Shown in pieces: positions 7,831-16,366 of a stretch of DNA of 64,000 bases. Within the stretch, counting starts at the first letter, position 1. Each line of letters starts with the position of its first letter. The translations under genes were made by a program, and so were the position numbers. Under the pieces are notes generated by a model. That model had not been told where the DNA came from, made no database searches, and saw only the letters and a list, made by a program, of their open reading frames with translations. The DNA comes from Croceibacterium_A sp044506885 (GTDB taxonomy: Bacteria; Pseudomonadota; Alphaproteobacteria; Sphingomonadales; Sphingomonadaceae). The stretch lies in contig JBIQKC010000001.1 of assembly GCA_044506885.1 (NCBI GenBank), positions 1 through 64,000 of the forward strand. The letters run 5' to 3'.

Positions 7831-8719
7831 CGGCGGACCATCCCGAGCGATGGCCGTAAGACGCTTCCGTCATCAGCGCTTCAATGCGCGTGATGAGGCC
7901 GCGCTCGATGCGGAATGCTTCGGCGATCATCCAGGTGAATGGGCGGTCGATCCCCTTGCGCGCGGTCCCGTCGGCCAGCGCATAATCGCGCACCGTGCCG
8001 TCATGATCGAAGAACGCGAATGCGAACACCAGCCCGCGTTCCTGGTCGATCACCGGGAAGCGGCGCTCGCGAATGCGGGTGACGAAGCGGAAGAACCCCG
8101 TTTCGAACTGCTGTCTGGCGCCCAGCGCGCGGAAAGTTTCCAGGTAGGGCGTCTTGCCCATGGAGCCGGCCGGTACGCCGGTGGTGCGAAAACCGTTTTC
8201 GATGCGGATGCAATCATCGGCGAACGGATAGTCGCCGCGCCCGTCGTTGCGTTCGAGCCCGGTGAAATAGGCATCGGCGATGCGGGTCAGTTCGGTCCGT
8301 CCGGGGCGTTCGGCTTCGGGGACGGTTGCGAACCAGCGGGAATCGGGCGCGCCGGCGGCGTCGAGCGCGGCGGGGCCGTCGCCGAACGCTCCTGCGCCGC
8401 CGAACGGCGCGGGGCGGGCGATCACGACTTCTATCTCGTCCGGTTCGCCATCGGGCGCGACGATGCGCAGGGCGAGGATCGAGCGGGTCAGGCCTTCGGT
8501 GACGGTAGCGAAGCAGGCCGCCTGCCCGCTCTCCGGATCGATGACGACGTGGCGGTAAGGCCCGATCGCATCGGCAGTGGCCCACAGGCCGTCGCCGATC
8601 TCGAGCTCCTGTCCGTTTTCGGTATAGCGCGCCGTTATCCACGCGATGTCGCGCGAAACGAATGCGGCAAGGACTTGGTCGATGCGGTTTTCGAGGCATC
8701 GGCGGTCCGGTCTGGTCAT
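7826..8719 (-). CDS. NTF2/SnoaL-like protein of a family repeated in this window
   Basis: The 297-residue protein has no clear signal peptide and no recognised catalytic motif. Two alpha+beta units (about residues 10-130 and 150-295) resemble NTF2/SnoaL-like folds. Its features (IGDGLW, DPESGQAACFATV, DDCIRIENG, a closing IEALMTEASYG) recur in the lipoprotein at 25039-26010 and twice in the protein at 57667-59439. The start at 8719 follows GGGAGACGGGG; longer frames upstream run through the TBDR in the wrong frame. It lies 75 bp downstream of a TBDR on the same strand, separated by a strong hairpin, which suggests a shared role in uptake and processing of one substrate. Confidence 0.75.
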   Translation of the reverse strand: MTRPDRRCLENRIDQVLAAFVSRDIAWITARYTENGQELEIGDGLWATADAIGPYRHVVIDPESGQAACFATVTEGLTRSILALRIVAPDGEPDEIEVVIARPAPFGGAGAFGDGPAALDAAGAPDSRWFATVPEAERPGRTELTRIADAYFTGLERNDGRGDYPFADDCIRIENGFRTTGVPAGSMGKTPYLETFRALGARQQFETGFFRFVTRIRERRFPVIDQERGLVFAFAFFDHDGTVRDYALADGTARKGIDRPFTWMIAEAFRIERGLITRIEALMTEASYGHRSGWSAE

Positions 8720-8751
8720 GGCCCCGTCTCCCGGCGCGGACCCTATCCGAA

Positions 8752-8784
8752 GCGGCCCGCCGGCGCAAAACGCCGGCGGGCCGC
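8752..8784. terminator. 14-bp hairpin after a TonB-dependent receptor
   Basis: A perfect 14-bp stem (GCGGCCCGCCGGCG with its complement) closes a CAAAA loop between the TBDR stop and the next minus-strand gene. No U-tract follows on either strand, so it may cause partial termination or protect the 3' end of the receptor mRNA. Confidence 0.55.
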
Positions 8785-8793
8785 CGCAAGGCG

Positions 8794-11097
8794 TCAGAAC
8801 TTGCGCTTGACGCTGAGCATGAATTCGCGCGGGCGGCCGGGCATGCCGTAGATGTTGCCGGACTGACTCACGCGGTCGTACTTGTTGTTGTAGTAGAACT
8901 TGTCGGTGAGGTTGGTGGCGGCGAGCGCGACCTCCCAGTCCTCGTCCGCCGTGCGGTAAGCGATGCGGGCATTGAGCAGCCCGCGCGACTCGACCTCTCC
9001 GAACTCGAAGCCCGGCACGTTGTTGGGGATGTTGCTTTCCATCGCCGATTGCCAGGTCCAGTCGACGCGCGGAGTGATCGAGCCGGCGCTTCCGGCCGCG
9101 ATCTCGTATTGCGCGCCGAGCGAATACTTCCACTTCGGCACGAACATCGCTTCGGTCACGCCGGGAACGATGCCGCTGCCGGCAAGTCCGCTGACGAAGC
9201 GGAAGTCGGTCCAGCTCAGCGAGCCGTCGATCGAGAAGCCGTCCACCGGGCGCGCGTCGAACTCGACCTCGAAACCGTCGATCTTCGCGTCGCCGATATT
9301 GCGGGTGGCCGAGCAGAACGGGAACCCCGGCGGGCTGATGTCCGGGCACGCGCTGACGAGGCCCTGATAGTTGTTGTAGTCGGTATGGTAATAGGCAAGG
9401 TTGAGCCGCAGCCGCCGGTCGAGGAGCATGGACTTGAGGCCCAGCTCGTACGACGTGGCGGTTTCCTGTTCGAAGGGCACGAGCTGCTGTTCGAGATAGG
9501 GCCGCGGGTTCACGCCGCCGCCCTTGAAGCCCGTGGAGACCTGCCCATAGAGGCGGACATCGTCGACGATCTCGTAGTCGGCCGCCACCCGCCAGTCGAT
9601 GCGGTCGCCCTGGAAGCTGCGGCTGAGCCCGTGCAGGCTGACGACCAGCGGATTGGTCGGCACGCCGGGGATCGGGCTGGTGCGGCTGAAGGTGTAGGTC
9701 TTGTCTTCGTCGGTATAGCGCACGCCGGCGGTCACGTTGAAGCGGTCGGTCAGATGCGCGACGCCGTGCAGGAAGGCCGAGATCGATTCCTGCTCGAACG
9801 GATCGTTGGGCGTGAAGTCCAGCCCGGCGGCGCCCACATGCACGCGGCCGCCGATGTTGCTGTCCGCCGTGTAGTAATAGCCGCCGGCCGTGACCTCGAC
9901 CATGTCGCCCAGTTCCGCCGAAAGGCGCAGTTCCTGGGTGAACTGGTCGTGGCTGAACGTGCTGTAGTTGTTCGAGATGTTTTCCGGCGAGTTCTCCGCG
10001 TCCCACGAGCTCTGGCCGTCGGCGTGGCGGAAGGCGGTGATCGAGGTCAGCGTGAGCGCATCGGCCAGCTCGATCTCGAGGTTGTTCGAGATACCCCACG
10101 AATCGAGGTAGCTGATCGCCGGCAGAGTGTACTGGTCGAGCTCGCCCGGATAGCCGGTGTAGGTGGAATAATTCGTCAGTTCGCGCGGGCCGGTCATATA
10201 GTCGTTGCCGTTGATGGGCGGCAGCATGATGGCCTTGGCCGGCGAGGCTTCGGAACGGTCGCGGGTGACGTCCACGATCAGGTTGTTCTCGATCCGGTCG
10301 CTGGCGATCCAGCGCAGCGCCGCGCGCCCGGCGATCACGTTCTGCCCGCCTTCGGTGCCGATCACGCAGTCGTCGCGGGTGGAGAAGTTGCCGCCCGGCG
10401 CGGGGCGGCCGGTGACGCATTCGTAGTCCAGTCGCTTGAGGTAGCCGTCGACATAGCGCGCCGTGCCGGTGAGACGCAGATAGAGCTTGTCGGGAACCAG
10501 CGTGACGTTGGTTGCCGCCTTCAGGCTCAGGCGGTCGAACGAGCCGACGATCGCCTCGATATAGGCGTCGGGATTGTCGTTCGGCTTGCGGCTGAACAGC
10601 TTGATCGAGCCGCCGATCGAATTCTTGCCCGATAGCGTGCCCTGCGGGCCGCGCAGGATTTCGACGCGGTCGAGATCGACGAGGTCGAACGCCGTGCCGA
10701 ACGAGATGCCGTAGTAGACGTCGTCGATATAGACGCCGACTCCCGGTTCGTTGGGGAACTGGAAATCGTTCTGGCCGATGCCGCGGATGTTGACCGCCGC
10801 GGTCTGCGAGCCGCCGCCCTGGCCGCCGGCGGAAAAGCTGACGCTGGGCGCGCGCTGGGCGAGCTGTTCGACGTTGGTCTGGCTGCGCGCCTCCATCAAT
10901 GCGGCATCGACCGCGGTGATGGCGAGCGGGGCTTCCTGCATGCTCTGGCCGCGGAATTGCGCGGTGACGACGATTTCGGTGATGCCTCCCTCGCTCTCGG
11001 CTTCCTGGGCCTGGGCGCCGTGGCCCCAGATGGCGCCCGCGAGGGCCATGCCGGCAACGCCGCGATAAAGCGCGCCGCGGGTAATCCGCGCAATCAT
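8794..11097 (-). CDS. TonB-dependent outer membrane receptor
   Basis: The 767-residue protein is a gated outer-membrane transporter. A signal peptide (cleavage near AQAQEAES, about residue 30) is followed by a TonB-box-like ITEIVVTAQ, a plug domain (about 45-160, with GVGVYIDDVYYG and VEILRGPQGTLSGKNSIGG) and a 22-strand barrel ending in Phe (SVKRKF). This type (IDDVYYG, LRGPQGTL, TGFKGGGVNPRPY) is abundant in sphingomonads and is usually tied to organic substrates rather than siderophores. The same subtype occurs at 61731-64000. Two TAACGNNCGTTA-like elements lie just upstream of the start. Confidence 0.93.
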   Translation of the reverse strand: MIARITRGALYRGVAGMALAGAIWGHGAQAQEAESEGGITEIVVTAQFRGQSMQEAPLAITAVDAALMEARSQTNVEQLAQRAPSVSFSAGGQGGGSQTAAVNIRGIGQNDFQFPNEPGVGVYIDDVYYGISFGTAFDLVDLDRVEILRGPQGTLSGKNSIGGSIKLFSRKPNDNPDAYIEAIVGSFDRLSLKAATNVTLVPDKLYLRLTGTARYVDGYLKRLDYECVTGRPAPGGNFSTRDDCVIGTEGGQNVIAGRAALRWIASDRIENNLIVDVTRDRSEASPAKAIMLPPINGNDYMTGPRELTNYSTYTGYPGELDQYTLPAISYLDSWGISNNLEIELADALTLTSITAFRHADGQSSWDAENSPENISNNYSTFSHDQFTQELRLSAELGDMVEVTAGGYYYTADSNIGGRVHVGAAGLDFTPNDPFEQESISAFLHGVAHLTDRFNVTAGVRYTDEDKTYTFSRTSPIPGVPTNPLVVSLHGLSRSFQGDRIDWRVAADYEIVDDVRLYGQVSTGFKGGGVNPRPYLEQQLVPFEQETATSYELGLKSMLLDRRLRLNLAYYHTDYNNYQGLVSACPDISPPGFPFCSATRNIGDAKIDGFEVEFDARPVDGFSIDGSLSWTDFRFVSGLAGSGIVPGVTEAMFVPKWKYSLGAQYEIAAGSAGSITPRVDWTWQSAMESNIPNNVPGFEFGEVESRGLLNARIAYRTADEDWEVALAATNLTDKFYYNNKYDRVSQSGNIYGMPGRPREFMLSVKRKF

Positions 11098-11116
11098 ATC
11101 CGTCTCCCATCCAATC

Positions 11117-11158
11117 TAACGTTCGTGATTGTTACGACGTTTACAATAACGAGCGTTA
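11117..11158. promoter_or_regulatory. Paired TAACGNNCGTTA operators upstream of a TBDR
   Basis: The sites are TAACGTTCGTGA at 11117-11128 (one mismatch) and TAACGAGCGTTA at 11147-11158 (perfect), 30 bp apart, 20 to 60 bp before the receptor start. The same palindrome is found at 26454-26465. It has the geometry of a TetR-type operator. No tetR gene is in the window. Confidence 0.55.
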
Positions 11159-11265
11159 GAATCGCAACGGCGTCGAAAGCCGCCGCCGGCGTTCGGCGGC
11201 CGGCGATGGCGAAAAGGCCACAGTACGGGTGACGGGGCCGCCAAATGGCGGGACGGGCAGAAGGG

Positions 11266-12027
11266 TCAGATGCCTCCGGGGGTAAAGTCGAAACCGCGCT
11301 CGCCAAGGCCCTGGCACAAGGCGTCGACACAACTTGCAAGATCGTCCGCGTCGGTCGAGCGAACGACGAAGTTGGCCCCGACCCGGCCTTCGCGGAAAAA
11401 CGGATAGCTGCCGATGGCGCAGTTGGCATGCGCCGTTTCGACCTCGCGCAGGATGTCGGCGACTTCGCTTTCGGCCGTCCAGCAACCGATCGTCTCGCTC
11501 AGCAGCGGCGCACCGCCTTCGAGCGCGCCGGTCAGCGAATCGAGCATCTGCGCGGCGATGTGCGGCACGCCGGCCATCAGGAAGACGTTGCCGATGCGGA
11601 TGCCGGGCGCGCCCGACATTCGGTTGGGGATCAGGTCGGCGCCTTCGGGCACGCGCGCCATGCGCAGGCGAGCGTCGTTGAGGCCGCCGCGCGTGTCGTA
11701 GTAGTCCTCCAGAATCCGCCGCGCTTCGGGATGCACGACAACCGGCAGGCCAAGCGCCACGGCAACGGCATCGACGGTGATGTCGTCATGCGTCGGGCCG
11801 ATGCCGCCGGTGGTGAACAGGTAATCGTGCGCCGTCCTGAGAGCGTTGACGGCATCGGCGATCCGTCCGGAATCGTCGGGCACCACGCGCACTTCCATCA
11901 GCCGGATGCCCTGAACCTGGAGCCAGCTCGCCACCTGGGCGATATTCCGGTCGTGCGTGCGGCCGGACAGGATCTCGTCGCCGATCACCACCAGCGCCGC
12001 GGTCCAGATCTTCGGTGGCGAGGACAT
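11266..12027 (-). CDS. CinA-like competence/damage-inducible protein (MoaB/Mog domain)
   Basis: The 253-residue protein is a stand-alone molybdopterin-binding (MoaB/Mog) domain as found at the N-terminus of CinA. The motifs are IGDEILSGRTHDRN near residues 14-27 and TTGGIGPTHDDIT near 72-84. The nicotinamide-nucleotide amidase domain of full CinA is absent, as in many alphaproteobacteria. ATG 12027 was taken as the start; a TTG at 12045 is possible, and neither has a clear Shine-Dalgarno. It lies downstream of folD on the same strand, separated by a GC-rich repeat hairpin, so it is probably transcribed independently. Confidence 0.85.
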   Translation of the reverse strand: MSSPPKIWTAALVVIGDEILSGRTHDRNIAQVASWLQVQGIRLMEVRVVPDDSGRIADAVNALRTAHDYLFTTGGIGPTHDDITVDAVAVALGLPVVVHPEARRILEDYYDTRGGLNDARLRMARVPEGADLIPNRMSGAPGIRIGNVFLMAGVPHIAAQMLDSLTGALEGGAPLLSETIGCWTAESEVADILREVETAHANCAIGSYPFFREGRVGANFVVRSTDADDLASCVDALCQGLGERGFDFTPGGI

Positions 12028-12092
12028 CGCAAAGCCGTAAGACAAGCGGGTGCGGATTGCCAGCGGCCATGCCTCGTCTGGCCCACCCCCAA

Positions 12093-12114
12093 CCCCTCCC
12101 GCAAGCGGGAGGGG
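12093..12114. repeat. Short GC-rich hairpin repeat between folD and cinA
   Basis: A perfect 10-bp inverted repeat (CCCCTCCCGC, two A, GCGGGAGGGG) lies in non-coding DNA. The form is that of small dispersed palindromic repeats. A related form (CTCCTCCCC with GGGGAGGA) occurs near 30045-30075. Confidence 0.5.
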
Positions 12115-12147
12115 CGCTACAGGCGCGCTGTTGAAAGGGTAGTCTGT

Positions 12148-13080
12148 TCAGCCCGCCTTGTCGCCGTAGATCAGCGAGCGGTCGGGGGCGTCGTGGTAGG
12201 GATCGTCAGCGTTTCCCACGCCGTTCGTCAGCGCCTTCGCCGCTTGTACGGTGTTGTGCAGCAGCACCGCGATGGTCATCGGGCCGACGCCGCCGGGGAC
12301 GGGAGTAACGGCCTTGGCGTGCTGCACTTCGTCGAATGCGATGTCGCCGACGAGCTTTTCCTTGCCGTCGTCGCCCATGATGCGGGTGATGCCGACGTCG
12401 ATCAGCACCGCGCCCGGCTTGACCCACGAACCCTTAACCAGTTCCGGCGCGCCGGCTGCGGCGACGATGATGTCGGCCTTGGCGGCGATCTCAGGCAGGT
12501 TTTCGGTATAGATATGCGTGACGGTGACCGTGCACTCGCGGTCGAGCAGCATCAGCGCGACCGGCTTGCCGACGATGTTGGACTTGCCGATCACCACCGC
12601 GTCCTTGCCGACGAAATCGTCGATTACGCTTTCGAGCAGCATCATCACGCCTAACGGCGTGCACGGCACGATGCCGCCGGTCCCGGTGCTGAGGCGGCCG
12701 ACGTTGACCGGGTGGAAGCCGTCGACGTCCTTCTCGGGAGCGATAGCGCCGAGGATCGTGCGCGTGTCGATGTGCTGCGGCAGCGGTACCTGACACAGGA
12801 TGCCGTGGACTTCGGGATCGGCGTTGAGCCGTGCGATCAGCGTGAGCAGCGCATCCTGCGACGTTTCGGCGGGAAGCCGGTGCTCGAACGAGCGGATGCC
12901 GACTTTCTCGCAGCCCTTCATCTTGCGGCGAACATAGACTTCGCTCGCCCCGTCGTCGCCGACGAGGATTACCGCCAGGCCGGGGCGCGGCTTGCCCGCC
13001 GCGACCAGTGCATCGACCTCGGCCTTGGTCCTCTCGTCCAGTCCGCGCGCGATGGCGCGCCCGTCGATGATCTCGGCCAT
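12148..13080 (-). CDS. folD: Bifunctional methylene-THF dehydrogenase / methenyl-THF cyclohydrolase
   Basis: FolD interconverts 5,10-methylene-, methenyl- and 10-formyl-tetrahydrofolate using NADP. The 310-residue protein has the family signatures: YVRRKMKGCEKVGI (catalytic Lys of the Y-X3-K type), QVPLPQHID, KDVDGFHPVNVG and the Rossmann stretch VVIGKSNIVGKPVALMLL. ATG 13080 was chosen because it begins the standard N-terminus, and the metF stop lies only one base upstream (TAA, A, ATG). The pair metF-folD is therefore coupled. Placed next to the O-demethylase, it would drain methyl groups as C1-THF. Confidence 0.95.
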   Translation of the reverse strand: MAEIIDGRAIARGLDERTKAEVDALVAAGKPRPGLAVILVGDDGASEVYVRRKMKGCEKVGIRSFEHRLPAETSQDALLTLIARLNADPEVHGILCQVPLPQHIDTRTILGAIAPEKDVDGFHPVNVGRLSTGTGGIVPCTPLGVMMLLESVIDDFVGKDAVVIGKSNIVGKPVALMLLDRECTVTVTHIYTENLPEIAAKADIIVAAAGAPELVKGSWVKPGAVLIDVGITRIMGDDGKEKLVGDIAFDEVQHAKAVTPVPGGVGPMTIAVLLHNTVQAAKALTNGVGNADDPYHDAPDRSLIYGDKAG

Positions 13081-13081
13081 T

Positions 13082-13957
13082 TTATGCGTGCTTCGCATCG
13101 TAACCGTTGATCCATTCGGCCGAAGCGGTGAGCGCGCCGAACGGATAGAAGTGCAGCCGCACGCGGCCGTGCTCTTCCTGGCTGAGCTTCCTGTCGAGCG
13201 AATCGACCAGCTTGTCCGGCCCGGCGCTGCCGATGAGGTTGGTCAGCGAGATGCCGTACTTCTTCATCACGCTGGCCGAAGCGCCGACGCCGCAGCGCTT
13301 GGCGAAGCCGAGCAGGCGCTTTATGCCGGCCGGGCCGGGAACGCCGAGGCGCACCGGCACGTCGATGCCGCGCCGGCGCATTTCACCGACCCACTCGACG
13401 ATCGCATCGTCGTCGAAGGCGAACTGGGTCACGACCAGCGGAATCATGTTGCCGGCGCGGATCGCGGCGATCTTGCGCTCCATCCAGTCCCACAGCTCTT
13501 CCGCCGTATTGTTCGGGTGGCCTTCCGGGTGGCCGCCGACGCCGACGATCTCGATGCCGTGCTTCTGCAACAGGCCGGTCTCGATGATTTGCAGCGAGGT
13601 GGAATAGGGGCCTTCCGGTTCCGGCGGGTCGCCGGCGATGATGAAGACGCGCTTCACGCCCGCCTTCGACGTGATCTCGCCGAGATACCAGTCGAGCTGC
13701 GCTTCCGACTCGATGCGGCGGGCGGAAAGGTGGACTATCGGCTCGAAACCGAGATCGCGGACGACCACGGCGGCCTCGACGCGCTGCGCCATTTCCTCGC
13801 CAGGGAGAAACGTCACCGCGACCTGGGTTCCGGGGCGAATCAGCGGGGCCGCCTCGCGGATGCCTTCGATTTCCTTGGCCGTCATTTCCAGCGAATAGCC
13901 GTCGACCATGTTGCGGCGCGGCTTCTCCCAATCCGGATGGATGGCGGCGTAGGACAT
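13082..13957 (-). CDS. metF: Methylenetetrahydrofolate reductase family protein (MetF)
   Basis: The 291-residue cytoplasmic flavoprotein of the MetF fold interconverts 5-methyl-THF and 5,10-methylene-THF. Visible family features are VTFLPGEE near the N-terminus, HLSARRIES, FIIAGDPPEP (FAD/folate pocket) and VTQFAFDDDAI (the QxFFD-like motif). It is followed directly by folD. The divergent neighbours are an alpha/beta hydrolase and a THF-dependent O-demethylase. In Sphingobium SYK-6 metF sits next to ligM for the same purpose. I infer that it runs in the oxidising direction here, recycling 5-methyl-THF. Confidence 0.92.
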   Translation of the reverse strand: MSYAAIHPDWEKPRRNMVDGYSLEMTAKEIEGIREAAPLIRPGTQVAVTFLPGEEMAQRVEAAVVVRDLGFEPIVHLSARRIESEAQLDWYLGEITSKAGVKRVFIIAGDPPEPEGPYSTSLQIIETGLLQKHGIEIVGVGGHPEGHPNNTAEELWDWMERKIAAIRAGNMIPLVVTQFAFDDDAIVEWVGEMRRRGIDVPVRLGVPGPAGIKRLLGFAKRCGVGASASVMKKYGISLTNLIGSAGPDKLVDSLDRKLSQEEHGRVRLHFYPFGALTASAEWINGYDAKHA

Positions 13958-14072
13958 CGGTGGTTGCTCCTCTCGATCTGGGGCGCGCCATAGGCCCTTC
14001 GCCCGCGTTCACAAAGTCTCTAGCGCGCACGAGGCATTTCGGATAGACGAAATTTTCACACCTGCGAATAAT

Positions 14073-14777
14073 ATGGCGAGAGCGATGCTGCTGTTCCTGC
14101 CCGGCCTGATTTGCGATGCGCGCACCTTCGCGCCGCAGATCGCCGCGTTTCCGGGATCGAAGGCAATCGACGGTTACGACGGCGCCGATTCGCTCGAAGC
14201 GATGGCGCGCCACGCGCTGGAGCAGGCGCCGGACGCGTTCGATCTGTTCGGCCATTCGATGGGCGGCCGCGTCGCGCTCGAAGTGTTCCGCCTCGCGCCG
14301 GAACGGGTGCGGCGGCTGGCGTTGTCGAGCACGGGCGTCCATTCGCTCGGCATCGGCGAGCCGGCCAAGCGCCAGGCCCTGATGGCGATCGGCCACGAGC
14401 AGGGGTTCGAAGCGCTGGTCGATGCCTGGCTGCCGCCGATGGTTGCCGAGGGCAACAGGGCCGATCCGGCGCTCTACGCGCCGATGCGGCAGATGTGCCT
14501 GTCCGCCGGGCAGGCAACGTTCGACGCGCAGATCGCCGCCTTGCTCGGCCGGCCCGAACAGGAAAGCCTGCTGCCCCGGATCGCATGCCCGGCGCTGGTC
14601 ATGACCGGCGAGTTCGATGCCTGGAGCCCGCCGGCCCAGCATCGCGCGATAGCCGCCGCGATTCCCGATTCCGAACTCGTCATCGTTCCCGGCGCGGGGC
14701 ACATGCTGCCGCTCGAAGCGCCGGATGCGGTGAACGCCGCCATCGCCGCCTGGCTCAGCCGGCCGGTGAAAGACTGA
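14073..14777 (+). CDS. Alpha/beta hydrolase
   Basis: The 234-residue protein has the alpha/beta-hydrolase core without a large lid. The nucleophile elbow is GHSMGG with Ser62. The likely acid is Asp in TGEFDAWSP and the base His in GAGHMLPLE near the C-terminus. There is no signal peptide, so it is probably cytoplasmic. A second in-frame ATG at 14085 has a better upstream GGCGAGAG. It starts a plus-strand unit with the O-demethylase 40 bp downstream and diverges from metF. A role in cleaving an ester or lactone of a methoxylated aromatic is possible but unproven. Confidence 0.85.
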   Translation: MARAMLLFLPGLICDARTFAPQIAAFPGSKAIDGYDGADSLEAMARHALEQAPDAFDLFGHSMGGRVALEVFRLAPERVRRLALSSTGVHSLGIGEPAKRQALMAIGHEQGFEALVDAWLPPMVAEGNRADPALYAPMRQMCLSAGQATFDAQIAALLGRPEQESLLPRIACPALVMTGEFDAWSPPAQHRAIAAAIPDSELVIVPGAGHMLPLEAPDAVNAAIAAWLSRPVKD

Positions 14778-14816
14778 ACCCACCCGTTTCAACCGCCTTA
14801 GGAGAGGCAAAGCAAC

Positions 14817-16244
14817 ATGACTGAACAGACCCTGCAACAGAAGCTGGACCAGGCCGGCGACGTCGTCGAGTTCCTGCGCAACCAGCAGGTCGGCCCGAAC
14901 GTCTATCCGGGCGTGCCGGCCGAATATTCCAACTGGCGCAACGAACAGCGCGGCTGGGCCAAGACCGCCGTCCTGTTCAACCAGAGCTACCACATGGTCG
15001 AGCTCTACGTGCGTGGGCCCGAAGCCTTCCAGTTGCTGGAATACACCGCGATCAACAGCTTCAAGAACTTCGCCGTCAACAAAGCCAAGCAGTATGTCCC
15101 CGTCACGCCGGAAGGCTATGTGATCGGCGACGTGATCCTGTTCTACCTGGCCGAGAACGAGTTCAGCCTGGTCGGCCGCGCGCCGGCGATCGAATGGGTC
15201 GAATTCCACGCCCAGTACCCCAAGCCCGACGGTAGCAAGTGGAACGTAACCGTGGAGCGTGACGAGCGCACCGCGATGCGCACCGACGGCAAGCGCAAGA
15301 ACTATCGCTTCCAGCTCCAGGGCCCGAACGCGATGAAGACGCTGGAGAAGGCGATGGGCCAGACCCCGCCGGACCTCAAGTTCTTCAACATGGCGCACAT
15401 CGGCATTGCCGGTAAGGACGTGATCGCGCTGCGCCACGGCATGGCCGGCCAGCCGGGTTACGAGCTGTTCGGGCCGTGGGAAGACTATGCCGCCGTGCAT
15501 GGCGCGCTGGTCGAGGCGGGCAAGGACTTCGGTCTCGAGCTGGTCGGCGGCCGCGCCTATTCGTCGAACACGCTGGAATCGGGCTGGCTGCCTTCGCCGC
15601 TGCCCGCGTTCTACACCGGCGACAGCCAGATGATGAAGGACTTCCGCGCCTGGGCTTCGGGCAAGTCCTATGCCGGCATGTGCTCGATCGGCGGCAGCTA
15701 CGTTCCCGACAGCATCGAGGGTTATTACCTGACCCCGTGGGACATCGGTTACGGCCACATCGTCAAGTTCGACCACGATTTCGTCGGCCGCGAGGCGCTG
15801 GAGCGCATGGCGGGCGAAACCCACAAGCAGAAGGTGACGTTGGCTCTCGACAACGAGGACATGCTGCGCGTCCTTTCTTCGCTCTACGCCGAGGGCGAGC
15901 GAGCGAAGTACTTCGAGTTCCCGAGCGCGGTCTATGCGATGCACCCGTTCGACGAAGTCAGGAATGCCGACGGCAAGGCCATCGGCGTCTCGACCTGGGT
16001 CGGCTACTCGTCGAACGAGGGCAAGATGCTCACGCTGGCGATGATCGATCCCGCAGAAGTCGAGTTCGGCAAGGAAGTGAAGCTGGTGTGGGGCGAGCCG
16101 AACGGCGGCACCACCAAGCCGACCGTGGAGCCGCACGTGCAGACCGAGATCAAGGCGGTCATCAGCCCGGTTCCGTACTCGAACGTCGCCCGCACGGCCT
16201 ATGCCGACAGCTGGCGCCAGACGGGCGTGGGCGCCAACGCCTGA
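14817..16244 (+). CDS. Tetrahydrofolate-dependent aryl O-demethylase (LigM/DesA-like, GcvT family)
   Basis: The 475-residue protein aligns along its length with LigM (vanillate) and DesA (syringate) O-demethylases, which move the aryl O-methyl group to THF giving 5-methyl-THF. Features shared with that family from memory are NKAKQYVPVTPEG, RHGMAGQPGYELFGP, SNTLESGWLPSPLPAFYTGD, IGYGHIVKFDHDFVGRE and the TTKPTVEPH stretch near the end. Tyr30 and Tyr248 fall where LigM has Tyr31 and Tyr247, the former implicated in catalysis. GGAGAGG precedes the ATG. A strong terminator follows. Substrate choice (vanillate, syringate, 3-O-methylgallate or another) cannot be decided here. Confidence 0.88.
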   Translation: MTEQTLQQKLDQAGDVVEFLRNQQVGPNVYPGVPAEYSNWRNEQRGWAKTAVLFNQSYHMVELYVRGPEAFQLLEYTAINSFKNFAVNKAKQYVPVTPEGYVIGDVILFYLAENEFSLVGRAPAIEWVEFHAQYPKPDGSKWNVTVERDERTAMRTDGKRKNYRFQLQGPNAMKTLEKAMGQTPPDLKFFNMAHIGIAGKDVIALRHGMAGQPGYELFGPWEDYAAVHGALVEAGKDFGLELVGGRAYSSNTLESGWLPSPLPAFYTGDSQMMKDFRAWASGKSYAGMCSIGGSYVPDSIEGYYLTPWDIGYGHIVKFDHDFVGREALERMAGETHKQKVTLALDNEDMLRVLSSLYAEGERAKYFEFPSAVYAMHPFDEVRNADGKAIGVSTWVGYSSNEGKMLTLAMIDPAEVEFGKEVKLVWGEPNGGTTKPTVEPHVQTEIKAVISPVPYSNVARTAYADSWRQTGVGANA

Positions 16245-16268
16245 GCCCGACGCAAGGGACGAAAATGC

Positions 16269-16307
16269 GAGGGGCGGCTACCGCGAGGTAGCCGCCCCTC
16301 CTTTTTT
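16269..16307 (+). terminator. Intrinsic terminator of the O-demethylase unit
   Basis: A perfect 14-bp stem (GAGGGGCGGCTACC with its complement) on a GCGA tetraloop is followed by CTTTTTT. It is the clearest terminator in the window. Confidence 0.92.
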
Positions 16308-16366
16308 GCAGGCGACGGTCGAAAATCGCCTGCGGGAGAGCCCCCACTCTCCTTTATCCATCCCTT

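Noticed and set aside
7826..11110. A single 1094-codon gene joining the NTF2-like protein and the TBDR
   Set aside because: Upstream of 8719 this frame is out of phase with the TBDR and encodes no recognisable domain; the gene at 7826-8719 has its own start and ribosome-binding site, and a hairpin separates the two.
13383..16136. 917-codon minus-strand open frame antisense to the O-demethylase and hydrolase
   Set aside because: It is opposite genes with clear homology, has Arg/His-rich shadow composition typical of GC-rich antisense frames, and at its 3' end runs through metF out of frame.
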